From the NCBI GenBank assembly GCA_005885565.1, contig VAXK01000015.1, positions 1-19,103 of the forward strand: DNA of 19,103 nucleotides, written 5' to 3'. Numbering within the stretch: the stretch's first letter is position 1; each line of letters opens with the position of its first letter. The notes under the pieces are model-generated. The model saw only the letters and a program-made list of their open reading frames with translations, searched no databases and had not been told where the DNA came from. This document shows, in pieces, positions 14,118 to 19,103 of this stretch. The position numbers and the translations under genes are program-made. The stretch comes from Actinomycetota bacterium (GTDB lineage: Bacteria > Actinomycetota > Thermoleophilia > Gaiellales > Gaiellaceae).

Positions 14118-15700
14118 ACGTCCGCGTAGACGAGCGCCGCCTTCCGTGCGCGATTCCGGAAGGTCAGCGTCCGCGTGGCCGTCGCCGGCCGCCGCACGCC
14201 GAGGAGGTCGCGCTTCGCCGCGCTCCCGCCCTCGAAGACGCTCCGCGTCCGGCTCGCCCACAGCTCGAGCCCGGCGCCGGGGCCGCGCAGGGCGACCCGC
14301 ACCGAGCGGCGCGCGGGCACCCAGACGCGGTAGACGTCCTCGGGATCCTCGGCCGGGGTCACGCGCGCCGTCACGGCGGCGGTCGGCTGGGACGGCCCCG
14401 TCAGCGGCGCGCTCCCTCCCGCCAGGAGGCCGTTCGGCTTGACGAGGTAGACGTCGTCGTTCGGCTCGCCGGGGTCGCGCGGCGGCGCGGCGAGCGCGAG
14501 CGCCGCGGGGATGTCGACGATCCCGAAGCCGGTGTCGACGTCGAAGCCCTTGCGGCCGACGTCGCGCGCGGAGCGCCGCAGGATCTCGACGACCTGCGAC
14601 GAGTCGAGCTCTGGCCGGCGCGTCCACACCCACGCGGCGGCGCCCGCGACGATCGGCGCGGAGAAGCTCGTCCCGGCCACGAACGCGTACGGCTGGAAGC
14701 CGGCCGGGACGAACGGGAGCGCGACCGCGGCGGCGATGTTCTCGCCGGGCGCGGCCAGGTCGACGGCGCGGAACGAGCTCGAGAAGCTCGCGACGGCATC
14801 GTGCTCGCCGGTCGCCGCGACGGTCAGCACGTGCGGGAGGCTCGCGGGATAGGTCAGCGGATTGCCCTGGCCGCGTGAGTTCCCGGCCGCGGCGACGACG
14901 ATCGAGCCCCGCGCGACGGCGGCGAAGATCGCGTCCCGCTCGACCGGGTCGAGCTGCTCGCTGCCGAGGCTCAGGTTGACGACGCCCGGACCGCGCCTGG
15001 CGCCGGCGGCGATGCCCGCCACCTCGGAGGTCGTGAGCAGCACGCCGGCCGGGCTCGCGTCCGCCATCGCGAGGTCGGCCTGCGGATAGACGCCGACGAG
15101 CCCGACGCCGTTCGCGGGCGCGCCGATCACCGAGCTGACCGCCGTGCCGTGCCACTCGTCCTCGCCGAGCAGGTTCTGCGGCCCGATGAGCGTCGTGTTC
15201 GGCCGGCCGGCGAACTCCGGATGGTTCACGTCGAGCCCGGAGTCGACGACCGTCACCGGCTTGCCGGGACCCGGCGCCTCCGCAGAGTCGGCGCCCACGA
15301 CGTTCCGCCACCACTCGCTCGGGAAGAGCGGGTCGGTGAACGTCGGCGTCGAGAGCGGCGTCAGCCTCCGGTCGGGCTCCAGCGTGCGGACGAAGCCTGC
15401 CCGCGCGAGCCGACCGACGACGGTTCGGACGGCGGAGCGTGGCACGAGCCACAGGCGCAGGTCGGGGGAGAGGAGGACCCCCCCGGCTGCGCGCAGGAGC
15501 GGCGCGGCGAGCGGGCCCCGGACGCGGTCGAGCTCGACGAGATAGCTCGTGGCGGGCGAGGCGTTCTGGAGCACTCGAGTCGGCGAGGCGGGCCCTGGAA
15601 GGTACGCCGTGCCGTCCTTCCGGGGCACGGCGGCGTGGGCCGGGCCGGCGGCGAGCGCGAGCAGCAGCGGCACGACTCCGAGCCGGCCAGTGAGGGACAC
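14051..15700 (-). CDS. Secreted subtilisin-like serine protease (S8 family)
   Basis: A 549-residue exported protease. Signal peptide LGVVPLLLALAAGPAHA (residues ~7-23). A prodomain-like stretch follows to ~130. The catalytic domain holds Asp in VVDSGLDVNHPEF (~153), His in EWHGTAVSSVIGA (~184), oxyanion Asn in VVAAAGNSRGQGN (~274) and Ser in GTSFSAPIVAGAAA (~345); all are present. About 150 residues follow the domain, with beta-rich, PPC-like sequence (AEDPEDVYRVWVPARRSVRV). It should act outside the cell. The start is GTG at 15700, which gives a good signal peptide and has TACCGT 8 nt upstream; the frame is open further back to 16150 but only as a shadow of folK. It is divergent from folK and tail-to-tail with folB, interrupting the folate cluster on the other strand. 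Confidence 0.93.
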   Translation of the reverse strand: MSLTGRLGVVPLLLALAAGPAHAAVPRKDGTAYLPGPASPTRVLQNASPATSYLVELDRVRGPLAAPLLRAAGGVLLSPDLRLWLVPRSAVRTVVGRLARAGFVRTLEPDRRLTPLSTPTFTDPLFPSEWWRNVVGADSAEAPGPGKPVTVVDSGLDVNHPEFAGRPNTTLIGPQNLLGEDEWHGTAVSSVIGAPANGVGLVGVYPQADLAMADASPAGVLLTTSEVAGIAAGARRGPGVVNLSLGSEQLDPVERDAIFAAVARGSIVVAAAGNSRGQGNPLTYPASLPHVLTVAATGEHDAVASFSSSFRAVDLAAPGENIAAAVALPFVPAGFQPYAFVAGTSFSAPIVAGAAAWVWTRRPELDSSQVVEILRRSARDVGRKGFDVDTGFGIVDIPAALALAAPPRDPGEPNDDVYLVKPNGLLAGGSAPLTGPSQPTAAVTARVTPAEDPEDVYRVWVPARRSVRVALRGPGAGLELWASRTRSVFEGGSAAKRDLLGVRRPATATRTLTFRNRARKAALVYADVYLPRGATVAAQYALTVAIARR

Positions 15701-15708
15701 GACCGCGC

Positions 15709-15718
15709 ACGGTACCTT
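15709..15718. promoter_or_regulatory. Symmetric bidirectional -10 region (ACGGTACCTT)
   Basis: The plus strand reads TACCTT (15713-15718), 6 nt before the folK GTG. The minus strand reads TACCGT (15714-15709), 8 nt before the subtilase GTG. Both share the TA at 15713-15714, inside a GGTACC palindrome. The ten bases differ at one position from those at 2050-2059. Confidence 0.5.
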
Positions 15719-15724
15719 CGTCGG

Positions 15725-16186
15725 GTGACCCGCGCGTTCATCGGCCTCGGAGCGAACCTCGGCGAGCGGGAGACGACGCTTCGGCGGGCGCTCGACCTGC
15801 TCGCGGCCGAGCCGGGCCTCGAGCTCCGCGCCGTGTCGACCTTCCGGGAGACGGAGCCGGTCGGCTACCTCGACCAGCCGCGCTTCCTGAACGCCGCCGC
15901 GGAGGTCGAGACCGAGCTCGGCGCAGCTGACCTCCTCGCGCTCCTCCTCGACGTCGAGCGCCGCCTCGGCCGCGTCCGCGGCGGCGGCCCGCGCTTCGGC
16001 CCGCGCACGATCGACCTCGACCTGCTCCTCTACGGCGACGAGACGATCGACGTCCCGGGCCTGCACGTGCCGCATCCACGGCTGCACGAGCGGCGCTTCG
16101 CGCTCGAGCCGCTCGCCGAGCTCGACCGCGACCTCGAGCTCCCCGACCACGGCTCGGTCCAGGCTCTACTCGCAGGGCTAGACTGA
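15725..16186 (+). CDS. folK: 2-amino-4-hydroxy-6-hydroxymethyldihydropteridine pyrophosphokinase
   Basis: A 153-residue HPPK, the standard length; it transfers pyrophosphate from ATP to 6-hydroxymethyl-dihydropterin, making the FolP substrate. Motifs in order: AFIGLGANLGERETTLRRAL (residues 4-23), FRETEPVGYLDQPRFLNAA, RVRGGGPRFGPRTIDLDLLL (with the two Mg-binding Asp), and VPHPRLHERRFALEPLAEL. The start is GTG at 15725; TACCTT 6 nt upstream suggests a leaderless mRNA. It is separated from folP/folB by the subtilase gene on the opposite strand, so it is not in one transcript with them. Confidence 0.95.
   Translation: MTRAFIGLGANLGERETTLRRALDLLAAEPGLELRAVSTFRETEPVGYLDQPRFLNAAAEVETELGAADLLALLLDVERRLGRVRGGGPRFGPRTIDLDLLLYGDETIDVPGLHVPHPRLHERRFALEPLAELDRDLELPDHGSVQALLAGLD
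16179..16184 (+). promoter_or_regulatory. Candidate -10 box (TAGACT), leaderless DUF2469 gene
   Basis: TAGACT overlaps the last codons of folK and lies 7 nt before the ATG at 16192, matching the TANNNT-N6-8-start pattern of the window. Confidence 0.45.
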
Positions 16187-16191
16187 CGCGC

Positions 16192-16557
16192 ATGTCCCAC
16201 ATCGACGAGCTGGACGAGTTCGAGGCCGACCTCGAGCTCCGCCTGAAGAAGGAGTACACCGCTGTCTTCGGCCTCTTCCGCTACTGCGTCCTCACCCAGG
16301 ACGCCACGTACCTCTGCAACCACCTCGACCTCAAGTACGTCCCGCAGCCGAGCTACCCGTTCTTCCACCTGAAGATGGAGGACGTGTGGGTGTGGGACAA
16401 GAACCGGCCGACGCGGATCATCCCGCGCGCCGAGATCTACACGTCGAGCGACGTCACCGTCGAGGAGCTCCGCGGCGAGGGCGAGGAGACGAAGCTCACC
16501 GCCGAGGCGCTCGCCGAGAAGATCGGCGAGTCGCTCTCGACGGACGACGACATCTAG
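16192..16557 (+). CDS. DUF2469 family conserved actinobacterial protein
   Basis: A 121-residue protein of the DUF2469 family, which is widespread in actinobacteria and has no assigned function. Recognisable parts: an acidic N terminus (DELDEFEADLELRLKKEYTA), FGLFRYCVLTQDATYLCNHL, the conserved MEDVWVWDKNRPTRIIPRAE block, and VTVEELRGE. It is soluble, with no signal peptide. The ATG start at 16192 lies 5 nt after the folK stop. It ends tail to tail with the PASTA-like gene, overlapping by 4 bases (CTAG). Its presence supports an actinobacterial source. Confidence 0.9.
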   Translation: MSHIDELDEFEADLELRLKKEYTAVFGLFRYCVLTQDATYLCNHLDLKYVPQPSYPFFHLKMEDVWVWDKNRPTRIIPRAEIYTSSDVTVEELRGEGEETKLTAEALAEKIGESLSTDDDI

Positions 16558-17183
16558 CGCAGTCCGCGCAAGAGCGCGCGCTCGACGTCAGGACGTGGGC
16601 CGTCGTCGGGGAGCCTGCCCAGCGCCTCGCGGTAGCAGCGGGGTGCGTAGACGCCGTCGATCCGCCGGTCGACGAGCCAGTCGGCGAGCACGCTCTTCGA
16701 GCATGGACGCTCGCCGAGCCTGACGACGATCGAGTGGTCCGCCTCGAGCCGTTGCGAGACGACCACGAACGCGTCGATGCCGTCGGCGCTCGCGGCAGGC
16801 CGGAGCGGCCGGACGCGGGTCACGCGGAGCGCGATCGCGTCTTGGCGAGCCGAGCGGTACGCATTCCGGTACGTCCGGCCGACGAGCCGCGGAACCGGCG
16901 GCGGATTCGTGGCGATCCCCAGGACGACCACCACCCGTGTGGGTCCTTCGGCGATCTTCAGCGTGACCGTCCGCCGGCCGCGCGTCCGCTGACCGACGAC
17001 GCGGTAGTCCTCGAGGCTCCCGTCGATGTGCGGGAAGGACGGCACCGAGACGAGCCAGCCGTGCGCGCGGAGGCGCGCCAGCGCGGACGGGAACGGCTTG
17101 CCCTTCACATTCGGGGCGCCGTGGCTGCCACAGCCGGCTGCCAGGACGAGAAGCACCGCGGCAGTGGCGAGTCGACGGCCCAT
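16554..17183 (-). CDS. Lipoprotein with two PASTA-like domains
   Basis: A 209-residue exported lipoprotein. The signal peptide RLATAAVLLVLAAGCGS has lipobox LAAGC with Cys at ~18. Two PASTA-like units follow. The first is APNVKGKPFPSALARLRAHG to VTLKIAEG (~23-80). The second is PPPVPRLVGRTYRNAYRSAR to IVVRLGE (~92-158). Then comes a C-terminal segment with two Cys (RPCSKSVLADWLVDRRIDGV...PRCYREAL). PASTA domains bind cell-wall muropeptides or act as spacers. The ATG at 17183 has TAGGCT 7 nt upstream, again a leaderless pattern. It sits 15 nt downstream of the small zinc-finger gene. Confidence 0.78.
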   Translation of the reverse strand: MGRRLATAAVLLVLAAGCGSHGAPNVKGKPFPSALARLRAHGWLVSVPSFPHIDGSLEDYRVVGQRTRGRRTVTLKIAEGPTRVVVVLGIATNPPPVPRLVGRTYRNAYRSARQDAIALRVTRVRPLRPAASADGIDAFVVVSQRLEADHSIVVRLGERPCSKSVLADWLVDRRIDGVYAPRCYREALGRLPDDGPRPDVERALLRGLR

Positions 17184-17190
17184 CTCAACG

Positions 17191-17196
17191 AGCCTA
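17191..17196 (-). promoter_or_regulatory. Candidate -10 box (TAGGCT), leaderless PASTA-like lipoprotein gene
   Basis: On the minus strand TAGGCT is followed by 7 nt and the ATG at 17183. It lies between the zinc-finger gene's stop and this start, so the lipoprotein gene may be transcribed separately. Confidence 0.4.
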
Positions 17197-17198
17197 TG

Positions 17199-17432
17199 TC
17201 AGCAGCGCCGCTTCCGTTCCCGCTCCGCGAGCCATGCGTCGAAGCGGCCCTGCGGCGAGTGCAGGTAGTCGACGAGTTCCTGGTCGAAAGCCTCGACCTC
17301 CTCGCGGAGTCGGAACATGACGTAGTCGAGCCGCCGCGCCTGGTCGCACACGTGCTCGTCCCGCTCCTCTCGCGCCACGGAAGCCCCGCATTCCTCGCAC
17401 GGCATGTGAGGCGGCTCGAAGAACGGCTGCAT
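17199..17432 (-). CDS. Small zinc-finger-like protein (CxxC...HxC)
   Basis: A 77-residue protein. The N-terminal part PHMPCEECGASVAREERDEH followed by VC gives a Cys-x2-Cys...His-x-Cys arrangement that could hold one zinc. The rest is a charged helix (ARRLDYVMFRLREEVEAFDQ) and a basic end (GRFDAWLAERERKRRC). It resembles small actinobacterial proteins of unknown function; a nucleic-acid or protein-binding role is a guess. ATG at 17432 has a good ribosome-binding site (GAAGGTG, 5 nt before the start). A terminator-like hairpin lies between it and the upstream SnoaL-like gene, so it probably has its own promoter; TACCGT lies 12 nt before the ATG. Confidence 0.75.
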   Translation of the reverse strand: MQPFFEPPHMPCEECGASVAREERDEHVCDQARRLDYVMFRLREEVEAFDQELVDYLHSPQGRFDAWLAERERKRRC

Positions 17433-17476
17433 ATCTGCACCTTCACGGTACGCGCCGGGTCGGCCGGAATCGCGAA

Positions 17477-17500
17477 GAGGGCCGCCTCGCGGCGGCCCTC
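17477..17500 (-). terminator. Perfect GC-rich hairpin after the SnoaL-like gene
   Basis: GAGGGCCGCC, loop TCGC, GGCGGCCCTC: a 10-bp perfect stem located 24 nt past the SnoaL-like stop in that gene's direction. Only a few T bases follow on the minus strand, so termination may be weak, but position and symmetry fit a terminator. Confidence 0.65.
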
Positions 17501-17524
17501 CGTGTCCTCGCCGCCGAGCCGACG

Positions 17525-17953
17525 CTAGGTGCGCGCCGGCTCGGGGACCGCGCCGAGCTGCACGAGCATTCCGAGCGTGTCCCAGTTCGTCCACTCTTCG
17601 ACGACCTTGCCGTTCCGAAGGTGCGAGATCGTGATGCCGCTGACGGTGGTCTCCTTGCCGGTCGGCGGGATGCCCATCAGCTCGCCCTCGTGGGTTCCTC
17701 GACCCGTCCAGCGGGTGGCGACGACGTCTCCCTCGGCGGCCTGCTCCTCGACGGTGATGCGCGCGTCGCGGAAGGCCGTCCGGTACGTGTTCACGAACTC
17801 CTTCACGCCCGCAGGACCGCGCAGCGGCTCGGGGCTCGAAGGATCGTGACCGACGTAGTCGTCGGCGACGTGCTCGTCGATGACGTCCATGTTCCCGCGC
17901 CAGGGCTCCTCGGCGAGGCGCCGGGTGATCTCCTTGTTCGTCTCCGCGCCCAT
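17525..17953 (-). CDS. SnoaL-like ester cyclase family protein
   Basis: A 142-residue protein with the SnoaL-like (NTF2-type cone) fold. Parts: GNMDVIDEHVADDYVGHDPS near residues 19-38, GPAGVKEFVNTYRTAFRDAR, VVATRWTGRGTHEGELMGIP and HLRNGKVVEEWTNWDTLGML. The conserved His/Asp/Arg pocket residues are in place. The family includes polyketide cyclases and many uncharacterised proteins, so the reaction cannot be named. The start at ATG 17953 is chosen for its strong ribosome-binding site (AAAGGAG, 5 nt gap). The same frame is open back to GTG at 18082, which would add a 43-residue N terminus with a hydrophobic segment and a lipobox-like SIAGC; see findings. Confidence 0.88.
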   Translation of the reverse strand: MGAETNKEITRRLAEEPWRGNMDVIDEHVADDYVGHDPSSPEPLRGPAGVKEFVNTYRTAFRDARITVEEQAAEGDVVATRWTGRGTHEGELMGIPPTGKETTVSGITISHLRNGKVVEEWTNWDTLGMLVQLGAVPEPART

Positions 17954-18136
17954 CGGCGCTCCTTTCGCTCGTCGCTTCGACCTTCGGCGCAGCCGCGCGA
18001 TGCAACCGGCGATCGAGATCGAGATTGCGGCGGCGAGAACGGTCTTGATGCCTCTCGACCGTCGACTCCACCACGCCGTCACGCCGAGGCGACGCTACTC
18101 CTCGCTTGCGGCCCAGGCAAGGGTCTCGCCGGGCGA

Positions 18137-18142
18137 TAGCCT
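18137..18142 (+). promoter_or_regulatory. Candidate -10 box (TAGCCT), leaderless coaX
   Basis: TAGCCT is followed by 6 nt and then the GTG start of coaX. No ribosome-binding site is seen, consistent with leaderless translation. Confidence 0.45.
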
Positions 18143-18148
18143 CTTCGC

Positions 18149-18901
18149 GTGCTGCTCGCGGTCGACGTCGGGAACACGCAGACCGCCCTCGGGCTCTACG
18201 ACGGCGACCGCCTCGCCGAGCACTGGCGGCTCGCGACCGAGGCGCACCGCACCGGCGACGAGCTCGGCGCGCTCTTCGGCCGCCTGCTCGACCTCGGGTC
18301 GCTCTCCGGCATCTGCCTCTCCTCGACGGTGCCGCGGCTCGTCCGCGAGTACGAGGAGCTCGCGGAGCGCTGGGCGCACGCGCCGCTGCTCGTCGTCGGG
18401 CCCGGGATCCGCACGGGGATCACCATGCGGCACGACGCGCCGCGCGAGGTCGGGCCGGACCGCATCGTGAACTCGATCGCGGCGCGCGAGCGCTACGGCG
18501 CCCCGTGCATCGTCGTCGACTTCGGGACGTCCACGAACTTCGACGTCGTCTCCGCGGCCGGCGAGTACGTCGGCGGGGTGCTCGCGCCGGGGATCGAGAT
18601 CTCGATGGAGGCGCTCTTCGCGCGGGCCGCCCGGCTCCTCAAGATCGACTTCGAGGAGCCGCCGAGCGTGATCGGCAAGTCGACCGAGACCGCGCTGCAG
18701 TCGGGCCTCGTCTACGGCTTCTCGGGCCAGGTGGACGGGATCGTCGACCGGATCCGCGCGGAGCTCGGCGCCGAGGCGAAGGTCGTCGCGACGGGCGGCC
18801 TCGCCGACCTGATCGCTCCGCACTCACGGACGATCGAGCTCGTCGACCCGTTCCTCACCCTCGAGGGCCTACGCCTCGTCTGGGAGCGGAACGCCACCTA
18901 G
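18149..18901 (+). CDS. coaX: Type III pantothenate kinase
   Basis: A 250-residue CoaX, which phosphorylates pantothenate in the first step of CoA synthesis. Motifs: LLAVDVGNTQTALGLYDGD (phosphate loop, residues 2-20), GPDRIVNSIAARERYG, VVDFGTSTNFDVVSAAGEYV (with the catalytic Asp; the family usually reads DFGTATTFD), GGVLAPGIEISMEALF, and VVATGGLADLI near the end. The length is normal. The start is GTG at 18149, preceded by TAGCCT and no ribosome-binding site. The stop codon TAG lies within a 27-nt segment that is repeated at 19034-19061. Type III kinases are common in actinobacteria outside the CoaA group. Confidence 0.95.
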   Translation: MLLAVDVGNTQTALGLYDGDRLAEHWRLATEAHRTGDELGALFGRLLDLGSLSGICLSSTVPRLVREYEELAERWAHAPLLVVGPGIRTGITMRHDAPREVGPDRIVNSIAARERYGAPCIVVDFGTSTNFDVVSAAGEYVGGVLAPGIEISMEALFARAARLLKIDFEEPPSVIGKSTETALQSGLVYGFSGQVDGIVDRIRAELGAEAKVVATGGLADLIAPHSRTIELVDPFLTLEGLRLVWERNAT

Positions 18902-18923
18902 CAACGCGGAGCTTCACGCAGGC
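18897..18923. repeat. Direct repeat 1 (copy of the 3' end of the downstream minus-strand gene)
   Basis: These 27 nt match 19034-19061 except for one missing base. The shared core is ACGCGGAGCTTCACGCAGGC. In the second copy the sequence is the last eight codons and stop of the minus-strand gene; here the missing base breaks that reading, and the segment also contains the coaX stop. Together the two copies flank structured repeat copy B. Confidence 0.7.
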
Positions 18924-18999
18924 CTAAGGCACCGCTTGCGGTGCCGCCGTTCAGGACGCGCGGGCTCCGCCTGCGCGTCCGTCTGAAACGACCGGTCGA
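18924..18999 (+). repeat. Structured dispersed repeat, copy B
   Basis: About 76 bp matching 8651-8723. Hairpin 1 (18928-18945) is identical to copy A: GGCACCG-CTTG-CGGTGCC. Hairpin 2 (18954-18980) is a 12-bp stem closing a three-base loop; its sequence differs from copy A but pairing is kept. The tail GTCTGAAACGACCGGTCGA (18981-18999) differs at one position from copy A and holds the palindrome CGACCGGTCG (18989-18998). It lies 23 nt after the coaX stop. Confidence 0.75.
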
Positions 19000-19014
19000 C
19001 AGGCTCGAAAGTAC

Positions 19015-19027
19015 GGCCCAGCGGGCC
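19015..19027. terminator. Short hairpin between coaX and the minus-strand gene
   Basis: GGCCC-AGC-GGGCC forms a 5-bp stem. It lies 8 nt past the stop of the minus-strand gene in that gene's direction. It is short and without a T run, so termination is only possible. Confidence 0.3.
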
Positions 19028-19033
19028 CGCACG

Positions 19034-19061
19034 CCTAGCAGACGCGGAGCTTCACGCAGGC
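19034..19061. repeat. Direct repeat 2 (genuine 3' end of the minus-strand gene)
   Basis: This is the intact copy of the segment repeated at 18897-18923, coding ACVKLRVC and stop on the minus strand. Confidence 0.7.
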
Positions 19062-19103
19062 GCGCGTAATCGGGACGGCGAAGTTCAGGTTCTCGCCGCC
19101 GCC
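19035..19103 (-). CDS. C-terminal end of a probable trypsin-like serine protease (partial)
   Basis: Only the last 22 codons and TAG lie in the window; the gene continues beyond the right edge. The visible residues GENLNFAVPITRACVKLRVC include NLNFAVPI, which resembles the last strand of trypsin-like (DegP/S1C) protease domains, often seen as LNFAIPI. A Cys pair closes the protein. The assignment rests on this short motif alone and is tentative. The end is duplicated upstream at 18897-18923. Confidence 0.4.
   Translation of the reverse strand, partial: GGGENLNFAVPITRACVKLRVC

Noticed and set aside
13878..15710. Second long minus-strand frame over the subtilase
   Set aside because: It is frame-shifted from the catalytic triad and made of Arg/Ala-rich shadow sequence.
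15701..16150. N-terminal extension of the subtilase frame
   Set aside because: It is antisense to folK; the signal peptide and -10 box fit a start at 15700.

Overview
The window is very GC-rich (most codons end in G or C) and gene-dense. Gene content suggests a deep-branching actinobacterium, probably of the Thermoleophilia (Gaiella/Solirubrobacter-like). The pointers are a DUF2469 protein, a DUF4081-GNAT protein, the tilS-hpt / ftsH / folP-folB-folK / coaX layout, a type III pantothenate kinase, and many genes with no leader but a TANNNT box 6-10 nt before the start codon. The taxonomic placement is inference.

Layout. 1-717: 3' part of a VanW/G5 surface protein. 680-1876: a hot-dog thioesterase and a sirtuin whose start codons are 3 nt apart. 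1873-3224: a small Cys-pair protein, an L,D-transpeptidase lipoprotein and a coiled-coil protein. 3207-4815 (minus): deoD followed by an overlapping lipid-kinase gene. 4839-6906: GNAT, secreted glycosidase-like protein, small membrane protein. 6907-7109: intergenic, holding a pair of 18-bp inverted repeats. 7110-10757: a TilS-Hpt fusion and FtsH. 10758-12930: an accessory insert with a gene remnant, a RelA/SpoT-fold protein and an overlapping atypical ROK protein. 12951-14076: folP and folB in different frames. 14051-15700 (minus): a secreted subtilase. 15725-16557: folK and DUF2469. 16554-17953 (minus): PASTA-like lipoprotein, small zinc-finger protein, SnoaL-like protein. 18149-18901: coaX. 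19035-19103 (minus): the end of a probable serine protease. No stretch over 300 bases lacks a gene.

How the genes work together. Most are housekeeping: folate synthesis (folP, folB, folK), CoA synthesis (coaX), purine salvage (deoD and the Hpt half of TilS-Hpt), tRNA-Ile modification (TilS) and membrane protein quality control (FtsH). Envelope functions are the L,D-transpeptidase, VanW/G5 protein, PASTA-like lipoprotein, subtilase and lipid kinase. The part that stands out is the RelA/SpoT-like plus ROK pair. It overlaps translationally, has a weaker G/C third-position bias than its neighbours, sits beside a gene remnant and separates ftsH from the folate genes.

Non-coding signals of note: (i) a ~75-bp structured repeat present twice (8651-8723 and 18924-18999), with a compensatory base-pair change between copies; (ii) three divergent gene pairs whose two -10 boxes share one TA dinucleotide; (iii) an 18-bp inverted repeat pair upstream of tilS; (iv) a lipid-kinase gene that seems to need a CTG start; (v) a folP/folB junction that looks frameshifted. 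No tRNA, rRNA, CRISPR array or recognisable transposase gene was seen.
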